Shown in pieces: positions 23,550 through 31,314 of a DNA stretch of 35,954 nt. Source of the DNA: Thermoplasmata archaeon (GTDB taxonomy: Archaea; Thermoplasmatota; Thermoplasmata; UBA10834). The DNA lies in assembly GCA_021789945.1 (NCBI GenBank), contig JAJYIS010000008.1, positions 1-35,954 on the forward strand, read 5' to 3'. Both the position numbers and the translations under genes were made by a program. Below the pieces are notes generated by a model, which saw only the letters and a list, made by a program, of their open reading frames with translations, made no database searches and was not told the origin of the DNA. Position 1 is the stretch's first letter, and the number at the start of each line of letters is the position of its first letter.

Positions 23550-24944
23550 TTATTTCCGCATATTCAGGTGTGAGCCTCTTCTGGCCAGCGCCCCCAAGGA
23601 CCTGACAGCCCTCCAGATTGTCGGATATGCCAGCACGCCGTGCTGACCGAAGACCTTGACGACTTCGTCCGTCCGCTCCCCGGCGAACACGCTCACGACT
23701 ATCGGCGTCCGCCCGGAGCGGCATCGTCTCTCTGCGACCTCCAGCAGCCTGTCGGTCACGTTCGGGGGCTGCAGCTCGAGGGACATGATGATGGCGTCGA
23801 CGCCCGGGTCGTCCTGGATCACGCCTAGCACGGAGTCGTACATCTCATCGGTCACCAGCGACGTGAGGTCGACCGGGTTAGCGACCGAGGAGAACCCAGG
23901 CATCACGCCCTTCAGCGAGCGCTGCGTCGTCTCCGCAAGCGCAGCCATGGAGAGCGCGGCCCCGCGCTCGACTGACTCGATGAGGTCTGCCGCGATGACC
24001 CCGTATCCCCCCGCACTCGCGACGACGCAAATCCTGTCGCCGGAGATCTTGCCTAGGACGGCGAGAGCCTTGGCGGTATCGACGAGCTCCTCCTCATCGT
24101 AGACGCGCGTGGCACCAGCCTGGGCAAGTGCGCCGTCGACCAACGCCTCTGACGATGCTGAAAGGGAGCCGGTGTGAGAGCTTGCCGCCCGCTTCCCAGC
24201 CTGGGTTCGGCCTGACTTGAGGATCACAACAGGCTTCCTCGGGCTGATCCTCTGGACGATGTCCACGAACGCCCTTCCGTCGGAGAACGACTCGAGGTAT
24301 ATCGCTATGACGCGGGTGTCCTTGTCGGAGGCCAGGTAGCCGAGCAGCTCGTTCTCGTCTATATCGGTCATGTTCCCGAGCCCGACGCACGAGGAGATCC
24401 CGACTCCTGCGCCTCTCGCCCTCTCCAGGAAGGAGACCGACACCGCCCCGCTCTGAGACAGCAGAGCGACGCTCCCCGCGGTCGGCCGCTCGCTCCTGTC
24501 GCGCGGGATGAAAAGCGTATCGAGCCCGATGGACGGCACCAGTATGCCCATCGTGTTCGGCCCCAGCAGCCTCGTCTCGGAGCCGCTCACCGCCTCGACG
24601 AGTTCCCTCTCGCGCCGGGCGCCTTCGTCCCCGGACTCGCGGAAGCCAGAGGCGGTCACGATCACCACGCCGACCCTCTTCCGGACGCACTCCTTGAGGG
24701 GCTCGAGCGCGAGCTCCGCGGGCAGAGATATCAATGCAAGGTCGACCTCGTCCGGGATGTCCAGCACGGACGGGTAGCAGCGCAGGCCGAGTATCTCCTG
24801 GTTCTTGGGGTTGACTGGATAGAGCCTGAAATGGCCCGTCGAGAGGTTCTGGAGCGCCACATGGCTGAGCTTTGACGGGTTGGCAGACGCTCCGACGAGC
24901 GCGACCGACCTGGGCCTGAACAGAGCGTCCAGCTCTCGCTTCAT
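23550..24944 (-). CDS. Acyl-CoA synthetase (NDP-forming), alpha subunit
   Basis: A 464-residue protein with CoA-binding domain (SVALVGASANPSKLSHVAL), two ligase-CoA domains, SQSGAVSVSF, and the phosphohistidine loop ASSHTGSL; the His is residue 257, matching the phosphorylated His257 of the Pyrococcus alpha subunit. SAGGYGVIAADL follows. The family converts acyl-CoA plus ADP and phosphate to acid, CoA and ATP at the end of amino-acid and sugar fermentation. The ATP-grasp beta subunit is neither fused nor adjacent. The ATG at 24944 has a TATA-like CTGATAATAG about 28 bp upstream. Ends with TAA. Confidence 0.88.
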   Translation of the reverse strand: MKRELDALFRPRSVALVGASANPSKLSHVALQNLSTGHFRLYPVNPKNQEILGLRCYPSVLDIPDEVDLALISLPAELALEPLKECVRKRVGVVIVTASGFRESGDEGARRERELVEAVSGSETRLLGPNTMGILVPSIGLDTLFIPRDRSERPTAGSVALLSQSGAVSVSFLERARGAGVGISSCVGLGNMTDIDENELLGYLASDKDTRVIAIYLESFSDGRAFVDIVQRISPRKPVVILKSGRTQAGKRAASSHTGSLSASSEALVDGALAQAGATRVYDEEELVDTAKALAVLGKISGDRICVVASAGGYGVIAADLIESVERGAALSMAALAETTQRSLKGVMPGFSSVANPVDLTSLVTDEMYDSVLGVIQDDPGVDAIIMSLELQPPNVTDRLLEVAERRCRSGRTPIVVSVFAGERTDEVVKVFGQHGVLAYPTIWRAVRSLGALARRGSHLNMRK

Positions 24945-25070
24945 CGCAGGACGATTGGATTAGGGGCTATTATCAGTTAGGCTCCAACGGTCCACATCGG
25001 CCTCAGGAAAGATCAGAAGATAAAGGGTTTCGTCGAAGAGGCCCGGGGGCATCTTCGGCTCAGGTCTGGA

Positions 25071-26252
25071 TCAGTAGTACTTTGTCGCGGACGTTATCTG
25101 CTCGTCCACCAGGATCTTCCGCTTGCCCAGCTCCTTGAAGAAGGCCTCGGGGTCGACGGTCGCCTCAGCGGGGAACACGCCGGAATCCTTGATCTTCTTC
25201 GTGTGCTGCCAGTGCGCGACGATCGCCGGCGGGACCGAGGTGTCCCTTGCAGAAGACACGCCGCGGGCAGGGTCGTTCCATGTCACGATGAAGTATGTGA
25301 CAGTCCTCGGCATGCCGTCCTTGGTGCCAGTGCAGTCGACCCTGAACATGTCGTACTCGAACTTCTCCTTCGGCGGAGCCCCTCTGCCGGCCTCGACGCC
25401 CTTCTGGTACATCCTCGTGAGGTAGTCCAGGGGAGATATGTTGTACGGGTCCAGGGGCTTCGCGTCCGCGAATCCGAGGCCCCTCAGGGTCAGGAACGTG
25501 TTCATGTCGCTCGCCGGAAAGCCGATCCTGAACGTGACCCTCTTCGCCTTCAGATACTTGCCCATTGTCGCTGGCTCTGAGTGCTTGATGAAGTAGGCCT
25601 TGACCTTCCCTATCGGGTCGGGCATCGTGACCTCGGTCTCGCCCCCGAGTATCGGCTGCTTTTCGTACTTGCCGTTGATCCATTGCACGGACTCCTGCGT
25701 GAACTCATCAAGGACCGTCCTGATGGAGTACCCAGGCCAACCAGCCTCCTTCACGGGGAGCGTGTTGCCCCAAGCACACACGATGTCTATGTTCTCGACG
25801 GAGTCGAGCCGCTTCGCGCCCGCGGCGCCCGCAACGTTCGTCATGCCCGGAGTGCTCCCGAGGCCGACGGTCGCGTTGATCCCCGCATCCTTCCATTTCT
25901 TGTGCAGGTCGATCTGCTTGAGGCAGGTGTCGAAGAAGCCGCCCAGGTCGGTGTACGTCGCGCCGCCCTTGAGGCAGGCGTCCATCACGCCGAGGTTCGT
26001 CTGATACCACGCGCAGTTGATGACGCTCTCGACCTTCTCCTTCTTGATGGTCTCGAGGACCTTCGCAGTGTTCGTCGCGTCGAGCTCCATTAGCTTCAGC
26101 TTGCCCGAGATCTTCAGGTCGTCCATCGCCTGCTTCACATTCGCCATCTTCCTGCTCGAGGCGATGATGTCCTTCTCACCGCAGAACTCGATCAGGTCCT
26201 GCACGGTGTATGCACCTATCTGCCCCGAGGCGCCCAGTACCAATATGCTCAT
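25071..26252 (-). CDS. Saccharopine dehydrogenase family protein
   Basis: A 393-residue oxidoreductase with an N-terminal Rossmann fold (SILVLGASGQIGAYT), NCAWYQTNLGVMDACLKGG and GLGSTPGMTNVAG, as in the saccharopine dehydrogenase / carboxynorspermidine synthase-like group. The substrate is uncertain: lysine metabolism or polyamine-related reductive coupling are both possible. The ATG at 26252 was chosen because GGGAGGTGG lies about 6 nt upstream; the frame extends to 26276 without such support. A TATA box (GTTTAAGTAG, 26331-26340) gives a leader near 60 nt. Confidence 0.82.
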   Translation of the reverse strand: MSILVLGASGQIGAYTVQDLIEFCGEKDIIASSRKMANVKQAMDDLKISGKLKLMELDATNTAKVLETIKKEKVESVINCAWYQTNLGVMDACLKGGATYTDLGGFFDTCLKQIDLHKKWKDAGINATVGLGSTPGMTNVAGAAGAKRLDSVENIDIVCAWGNTLPVKEAGWPGYSIRTVLDEFTQESVQWINGKYEKQPILGGETEVTMPDPIGKVKAYFIKHSEPATMGKYLKAKRVTFRIGFPASDMNTFLTLRGLGFADAKPLDPYNISPLDYLTRMYQKGVEAGRGAPPKEKFEYDMFRVDCTGTKDGMPRTVTYFIVTWNDPARGVSSARDTSVPPAIVAHWQHTKKIKDSGVFPAEATVDPEAFFKELGKRKILVDEQITSATKYY

Positions 26253-26330
26253 CGATTCCACCTCCCAGTATCTCACTTGTTCATGTCCAAAACCGACTCA
26301 AGGATTAGACACTCTCCGTACAGCCACATT

Positions 26331-26340
26331 CTACTTAAAC
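26331..26340 (-). promoter_or_regulatory. TATA box of the saccharopine-dehydrogenase-like gene
   Basis: Reverse strand GTTTAAGTAG, about 80 bp upstream of ATG 26252. The rest of the 213-bp gap (26253-26465) holds a T-rich tract on the reverse strand (TTTTCCCCC near 26408-26420) that may end the upstream transcript. Confidence 0.4.
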
Positions 26341-26465
26341 CTTGTCTGGAAAATCAGAACGAACCAGCAAGGATTGGTCCCGAAGTCGAATCAAGGATAA
26401 CAGAAGGGGGAAAACACGCAACGAATTGCGAAACCGACAGCGTCTATGAGAATCGCCTGCTTCTC

Positions 26466-26927
26466 TCAGGCCCGCTTCGCCTTCGGGCGCGTCTTCTTGG
26501 CCTTCGCGACCTTGATCTCCAGGGTGTTCCCGACCATCTTCGTCTTCGCGGAGTCCCGGTCCAGGACGCCCTTGGATTCGACCTCCAGAAAGTGAGGTCT
26601 GCACACCTGGTCGCTAGAACATGCGAACAGCTGCACGCCGTTCCTGCCGACGCTGACCCGGATGTTCTCCCTGACCACCTCTGGCAGGAAGACCCTCAGC
26701 TTGAACTCGGCATCCGTCTCCGACAGCTCAAACCTGGGAGTCATCGGGAGCGGGCCGGCCCAGGATGTGACGCGGTGCTCCTCGAAGTCCCATATCATGT
26801 GGCCTCTGCCCTGCTCGATGTTCGACATCTCCTCGTCGAAGTTGCGGAGCAGGTCCTCCGCGTCCCAGAACCGGGACATTTCCACGATGTCGCTGATCTT
26901 CCGGCCCTGCAGGTCCTTCTTAGCCAT
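26466..26927 (-). CDS. Hsp20/alpha-crystallin-like protein
   Basis: A 153-residue protein. Residues about 60-145 look like an alpha-crystallin beta sandwich: LRVFLPEVVRENIRVSVGRN, then a Cys-containing loop, and GNTLEIKVAK as the final strand. The tail is Lys/Arg-rich. Small heat-shock proteins hold unfolding proteins; the similarity is moderate, so CS-domain or ArsA-associated Hsp20-like forms are alternatives. Its ATG overlaps the end of the PAC2 gene by 8 nt (ATGGCTAA), so the two are translationally coupled. Confidence 0.65.
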   Translation of the reverse strand: MAKKDLQGRKISDIVEMSRFWDAEDLLRNFDEEMSNIEQGRGHMIWDFEEHRVTSWAGPLPMTPRFELSETDAEFKLRVFLPEVVRENIRVSVGRNGVQLFACSSDQVCRPHFLEVESKGVLDRDSAKTKMVGNTLEIKVAKAKKTRPKAKRA

Positions 26928-27669
26928 ACATGTATGACTTCCCCAGGCGTTCCGCCTGACTCTGTCTTGCAGCGAGCAGCTCCTTCGTGCGCTCGACCGT
27001 CGCCTTCACGTTCTCGTCGATCTTCTCCGCCTCTTCGTAGAGCTCGGCCAGATCGATCTTGACGGCTGGAAGGAGCTTGGTCACGGCCTCGACAAGCTTC
27101 GCCGCCCCCCGTGCGTCAGGATAGAGCGCGTTCGCGCTTACCAGGAGCACGATTATGTCGTCTCCGAGCCGCTCCCCCTCGCTCAGGAGTGCTCCCGAGA
27201 CGCCCGTGATCATGCCTATCTTGAACTGCTCGATGCCGGCCTTCTCGATCATCTGCCGGGCGCGCACGGTCGACCCGACGCCGAACACCCGCACCTCGGC
27301 CTCGGGTTCGACCCCCTGCTCCGTCATGAGCCCTTCGAGACCTATTATGACCTCGTAATTGTTCTGCTTCGACCACTCCATCATTGTCTTCGCCATCTGC
27401 CCAGTGAGGATGAGCGGCAGCTGGAACTCCGATGTGAGGATAGAGAGATTCTTGTAGCCCATCACGCGCATGGGATAGGTCGGGACGCCTTCCTGGACCA
27501 GGGCCGCGGGCGGCATGTCGTCAGACACGACATAGGCCATGCGGGTCATCTTCAGCGATTCTGCGATATAGCTGCCAGCTATGGATCCGACCATGCCGAC
27601 GCTCGGGAACGCAGACACAAGCGCTCCGCCACCGGCAGAGGCACCTTTCACTAGCTTAATCTCGAACAT
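26920..27669 (-). CDS. PAC2 family protein with C-terminal HbYX motif
   Basis: A 249-residue PAC2/PbaA-PbaB family protein: ALVSAFPSVGMVGSIAGSYIA at the N terminus, MPPAALVQEG, and VIIGLEGLM are family motifs. The last three residues are Met-Tyr-Gly, a hydrophobic-Tyr-any (HbYX) ending, which in proteasome activators and PbaB docks into pockets of the 20S alpha ring. So a role in proteasome assembly or activation is likely. A coiled-coil-like helix (ELYEEAEKIDENVKATVERTK region) precedes the tail. First gene of a two-gene unit with the Hsp20-like gene. No proteasome subunit gene lies in the window. Confidence 0.85.
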   Translation of the reverse strand: MFEIKLVKGASAGGGALVSAFPSVGMVGSIAGSYIAESLKMTRMAYVVSDDMPPAALVQEGVPTYPMRVMGYKNLSILTSEFQLPLILTGQMAKTMMEWSKQNNYEVIIGLEGLMTEQGVEPEAEVRVFGVGSTVRARQMIEKAGIEQFKIGMITGVSGALLSEGERLGDDIIVLLVSANALYPDARGAAKLVEAVTKLLPAVKIDLAELYEEAEKIDENVKATVERTKELLAARQSQAERLGKSYMYG

Positions 27670-27734
27670 CCACTCAGCCCTTTCACGACTCGGAAAGCCA
27701 TCACACTTCTAGTAACTTTCCACGAACGGGTTCA

Positions 27735-29330
27735 TCAACACCGAGGCGCGGTGCATGCGCCAGCCCGTCTGGTTCGTCGGTGGCGACCGAACACGACTTC
27801 GCCGCCGATGATCGTCTCCAGAATCCCCATCGAAGAGATCCGCTCAGGGCCATCGAAGGGGTCGTCTGAGAGGACCACGAAGTCCGCCAGCTTCCCCACG
27901 GCCAGGGTCCCCTTGGAGGCCTCGTCAAAGGAAGCGTGTGCGGCTTCCTTTGTGTACGCAGTGATTGCCTCATGTACCGATATCCGCTGCGAAGGGTAGG
28001 GCGCGCTCACCGCGGAATGCACGCCATAGAGCGGCCCCATCGGCATGCAATCAGAACCGAATGCCAGCCTAACCTTCGCGTCCAGGACCTCCCGAAAGGG
28101 ATTGTTCCGGCTCGCTCTCGCCCTGCCAATTCGAGAGACATACATCCCCTCGGTTCCACCCCACTCGCCTATGAAGTTCGGCTGCATTGAGGCGATGATT
28201 CCGAGCTTGCTCATCTTCTTGAGCTGGACGCGGGTCGGCAACTCGAGATGTTCGATCCTGTGCCTGTGGTCGGGCCGCGGATCATTCTTGACGGCGGACT
28301 CTATCGATTGCAGAGCGGATTCGATGCCCGCATCCCCTATCGCATGGATCGCGAGCTGCATCCCAGCCTCGTGGGCCCGGGATGCGATCTCGTCGAGTTC
28401 CGACTGCTCGTGCACGAACATGCCCTTGTTTCCAGGGTCGTCGGAGAACGGAGCGCTCAAGGCTGCGGTTCGGGCGCCAAGAGCGCCGTCGCAGAACGCC
28501 TTGACCCCGCCGATCTTCAACAAATCGGAGCCGATCCCCGTGGGGACGGACAGTCTCAGCCTCGAGTCCAGGACGCTTGCCGGAGTGTTGAAGTTCACCC
28601 TGACCTTCAGCCTCCCCGCAGACTCGGCCGCTCGGTAGACAGAGAGATGTTCTGCCTCGCCGTTGTCCGTAATCGACGTGACGCCGAGCTAGTGCGCCTT
28701 CTTGGTGGCCAACGTCAGACCCTTCATCATCTTCTCCTTGTCCGGGGCTGTCGCGGACCGCACTATCGACACGGCACTCTCGCGCAGTACACCCGTGAGC
28801 TCGCCCGAGGCATTGACGTCCACGTCAGGAGTCTTCTCCGAGATGCCCAGGACCGATACCGCCTCGCTGTTGACGGAAGACAAGTGGCCGCACACCCGAT
28901 GTGCGACGGCCGGATGGCCAGGGCATGTCATGTCGAGGTCGCTTGCCGTGATGAACCTACCGTCGGTCCATCCGCTCTCCTTCCAGTTCACAGCGATGAC
29001 CCACTCGCCCTCGGGAATTCGCTTCGTGCCCTCTCTCAGGAGCGCCAAGGCCTCGCCGATCGTCCTCGTTTCCGACAGGTCGATCGTCGTCGAGTCCACC
29101 CCCATTGAGATGAAGTGCGTGTGGCAGTCGATGAATCCTGGAAAAACCGCTCGTCCGCGGAGATCCTGCTTCTCGCAGCCCCTCGGCGCGCTGCGCCTGA
29201 CCTCGTCATCGTCCCCCAAGGCCACGATCTTGCCGCCCTCGGTCGCGAGCGCGCGGACCTTGCGCCGCTTTCCATCGAGTGTGTACACCCTGCCGTTTGT
29301 GAACAGCGACGCCAGACATCTCATCGCCAT
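27735..29330 (-). pseudogene. YtcJ-type amidohydrolase interrupted by one in-frame TAG
   Basis: Metal-dependent amidohydrolase of the Amidohydro_3 / YtcJ group, 530 sense codons if read through. Metal ligands are intact on both sides: GFIDCHTH (His70, His72), then HAIGDAG, RIEHLEL and FGSDCMPMGPLYG. Codon 214 (28689-28691) is TAG in an otherwise unbroken frame: KKAH, TAG, LGVTSITD, a place where relatives have an ordinary residue. Either a fresh nonsense mutation, a sequencing error, or amber readthrough (for example pyrrolysine). About ten other genes in the window stop at TAG, which speaks against routine readthrough. The second half could be restarted internally but no good start was seen. 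Start ATG 29330; a TATA-like CTAATATCTC lies about 38 bp upstream. Confidence 0.8.
28689..28691 (-). other. In-frame amber codon within the amidohydrolase
   Basis: Reverse-strand TAG between His213 and Leu215 of the amidohydrolase frame. Family motifs continue directly after it in the same frame. Confidence 0.85.
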
Positions 29331-29395
29331 GAACAGGTCTCAGGTTGCGGTATCATCCACAAGAGATATTAGGCTTGACCCAGGAGCGCCCGGCG

Positions 29396-29935
29396 CTACG
29401 GATAGAGCATCTTCTCCACTATGGACGTGAACGCCTGCTCGACATTGTATCCCGTCTTCGCCGACGTCAACATCGCCTGCGCCTCGTTCTTCGTGGCGAA
29501 CATCTCGAGGTCCTGATACGGGACACGCGTCTCCTCCCTGAGATCGCATTTGTTGCCGAGGAAGATGATGGGGACCTTTCCGGTGGTCGACGTCATCGCC
29601 TTGATCCAGTATCGGAGCTCGCCGAGGCTCTCCTTGCTGGTGACATCGCAGACGGCCATCGCCCCTTGCACCCCGTAGAAATAAGCCTCGCGGAGCACCT
29701 CGCGGAAACTCGGCTGGCCCATGATGTCCCATATCAGGAGCATCACCCGCTCGGGGTCGCCTGTCTTCGGGTTCTTGACCTCGATCTCCTTCTTGGTGAC
29801 CTTGGTGCCAATCGTCGCGATGTACTTGTCATCGAAGACGTCCATGACGAAACGCCGGATCAGGCTCGTCTTCCCGACCCCCGCGTCCCCGATGAGACAG
29901 ATCTTCAGCTTCCGCAAATCGTCGCTCTGTGGCAC
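29396..29935 (-). CDS. Ras/Rab-like small GTPase
   Basis: A 179-residue small GTPase. G1 GDAGVGKT (16-23), G2 YIATIGT with Thr near 41-44, G3 WDIMGQ (69-74, Asp70 and Gly73 with Gln74 kept, but Ile-Met instead of Thr-Ala), G4 GNKCDL (127-132), G5 TSAK (157-160). Archaeal relatives are cytoplasmic; no C-terminal Cys for lipid attachment. The start was set at GTG 29935: GGAGAG lies 9 nt upstream and a TATA-like CTATTTTTAC (29977-29986) fits a leader of about 22 nt. The frame stays open further upstream to 30250, but that part looks non-coding. Ends with TAG. No GAP/GEF-like (roadblock) gene adjacent. Confidence 0.88.
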   Translation of the reverse strand: MPQSDDLRKLKICLIGDAGVGKTSLIRRFVMDVFDDKYIATIGTKVTKKEIEVKNPKTGDPERVMLLIWDIMGQPSFREVLREAYFYGVQGAMAVCDVTSKESLGELRYWIKAMTSTTGKVPIIFLGNKCDLREETRVPYQDLEMFATKNEAQAMLTSAKTGYNVEQAFTSIVEKMLYP

Positions 29936-30219
29936 TTGCTGCAGCTCTCCTTGTCTGGACAATGTATGGAGAGGTGTGTAAAAATAGCTTTCCTCTCGAT
30001 TCGCTCGACACAGTCCTCGATTCATCGCTGCGCTCGCCGAATTCTCCCGACTCATCAGAGAGAATACAAAGACACTTATGGATTGAATGCGCTTACGTAA
30101 TCTAGGATGCGTCTTAGTAGGAGCAAACCAGAGCTGTGACCAAGGCTCCCGGATGGGGATGATGCACCTCGTGACGGAAACGCTGTAATGCGTTAGACGC
30201 AAAACAGGAGGAAAGCAAT
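29936..30219. other. Divergent intergenic region with leader for microproteins
   Basis: Reverse promoter at 29977-29986 for the GTPase. Forward candidate TATA ACTTATGG near 30074-30081. The forward leader of about 115 nt has GAGC/GCTC pairing near 30131-30149, a minor ORF of 11 codons (30153-30188) without ribosome binding site, and a small hairpin GCGT-TAG-ACGC (30190-30200) just before AGGAGG (30206-30211). Confidence 0.35.
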
Positions 30220-30285
30220 ATGTCCTGCGGAAAGTGCGGTGCGAAGGCAAAGAAGAAGGCTAAGAAGGCAAAGAAGAAGAAGTAA
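30220..30285 (+). CDS. 21-residue lysine-rich microprotein with CxxC
   Basis: MSCGKCGAKA followed almost only by Lys and Ala. Cys3-x2-Cys6 could bind a metal together with a second copy; the tail resembles the Lys/Ala tails of histone H1-like proteins. A perfect AGGAGG lies 8 nt before the ATG, which makes translation likely despite the size. Not recognised. Followed 40 bp later by a second Lys-rich microprotein in the same direction. Confidence 0.55.
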   Translation: MSCGKCGAKAKKKAKKAKKKK

Positions 30286-30325
30286 TCCGGTCCGCGGATG
30301 AATACCTGACTCTGGAGGGTCTCTC

Positions 30326-30427
30326 ATGGCTGTGAAGAAGAAGAAAACCTCGAAGAAGGCCGGAAAGGCTGCCAAGAAGAAGGGGTACTACCGAGGGAAG
30401 GAAGTCCTAGCGGACCGCTCGAGATGA
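30326..30427 (+). CDS. 33-residue lysine-rich microprotein
   Basis: MAVKKKKTSKKAGKAAKKKG then a short YYRGKEV segment. Eleven Lys in the first 20 residues suggest nucleic-acid binding. GGAGGG lies about 8 nt before the ATG. Its last 21 bp overlap the end of the convergent primase-like gene. Together with the preceding microprotein it forms a small operon of Lys-rich peptides. Not recognised. Confidence 0.5.
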   Translation: MAVKKKKTSKKAGKAAKKKGYYRGKEVLADRSR

Positions 30428-31210
30428 CCTCAGGAACCTTGGTGTTACTGCACCAGAAGTGCGCGGATCGAATCTTAACAAATCTTTTCCCCATTTCATT
30501 ATCATGCATTTTCTTGAAACCAGACCGTTCAGCGAACGCGGGAGCCTCATCAGCCGCGATCCACCCACGGTGACCCATTCGTCGATGTCGTATCTTCTGG
30601 CGAACCTTCTCGCGATCTCGGCCCTCTGCCTTCGCGTCAGCTCGTAAGCGCTGCTATCGTCGACGACGACGTGGAAGCCTCTTCCTGAGAACACGATGCT
30701 CACGCAGTCGTACTGTTCCATTAGCTCCCCGAAGAGCTCGTAGGCCTGCCTCCTGGCCGCCTTGAACTCTAGCATGCAGAACGAGAGCCCACGACCCGCC
30801 TGGATCTTCTGTCCTATGTGGCCATGGACGGGACAGTCGACGTTCTCGGGGTCGATGTCGAACGCGAGTTGCTGGCCGTCGTAGTTGTAGCACCCGCTGC
30901 AGCCGCGCCGACCCCTGGAGCAGCCGGAGCATTCGGCGATGTCGACGTACCTGTTCCGGTCATAGTAGACGGCCTCTGGCAGATACCGCACCGCATAGGA
31001 CCTGAGGTCGGCCGCGCTCCTCCACCGGTCGACGATTATCACATTGTCCTTCTCTCTCTCCCGGGCTGGAAGAACGATCCCCGTGTGTCTCCCGAGTATC
31101 ATCGCGAACTTCATGTGCTCCTTCCGGTCGCCTATCCATCTCTGCACGCCACGCACATCAAACTCCGATGTGTAGAACTCGCGGCGCTCGTCCAGTGTGG
31201 AAGGCCTCAT
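30407..31210 (-). CDS. Compact DNA primase small subunit-like protein (AEP/PriS)
   Basis: Archaeo-eukaryotic primases make RNA or DNA primers. Residues 118-120 (DID) give the two-Asp metal motif, 175-180 (SGRGFH) is the nucleotide-binding motif, and MRLPRSLNGLVSRK (about 221-234) is the family C-terminal motif. At 267 residues it is 60-100 shorter than usual: the helical insert between SGRGFH and RLP is nearly absent. A four-Cys cluster CxxC-x6-CxxC (94-107) lies before the DID motif, while in well-known PriS the zinc knuckle follows it. The third catalytic Asp, usually just before RLP (VTVD), is Gly here (VTVG). ATG 31210 fits the PriS N terminus; a TTG at 31270 would add 20 atypical residues. 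TATA at 31255-31262. PriL is not nearby. Confidence 0.8.
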   Translation of the reverse strand: MRPSTLDERREFYTSEFDVRGVQRWIGDRKEHMKFAMILGRHTGIVLPAREREKDNVIIVDRWRSAADLRSYAVRYLPEAVYYDRNRYVDIAECSGCSRGRRGCSGCYNYDGQQLAFDIDPENVDCPVHGHIGQKIQAGRGLSFCMLEFKAARRQAYELFGELMEQYDCVSIVFSGRGFHVVVDDSSAYELTRRQRAEIARRFARRYDIDEWVTVGGSRLMRLPRSLNGLVSRKCMIMKWGKDLLRFDPRTSGAVTPRFLRSSRAVR

Positions 31211-31254
31211 TCCGTGAGGAAACCGCAGCACGGAGACACAACGCGCGGGAGCGA

Positions 31255-31281
31255 GAATAAAGCTTTTCAAATATGATTAAT
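31255..31281. promoter_or_regulatory. Divergent promoters of primase-like and transporter genes
   Basis: Reverse CTTTATTC (31255-31262) for the primase-like gene; forward CAAATATGATTAAT (31268-31281) for the transporter, about 40 bp before ATG 31315. Confidence 0.4.
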
Positions 31282-31314
31282 AACAGAGGAGGTTCTCGCC
31301 CCTCGACAGGAACA

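Noticed and set aside
28689-28691. Firm call of pyrrolysine at the amber codon
   Set aside because: TAG is a frequent normal stop in this window and no pyl genes are present here; kept only as one possibility.
30153-30188. An 11-codon upstream ORF before the lysine-rich microproteins
   Set aside because: No ribosome binding site; the peptide shows no attenuation-type codon run.
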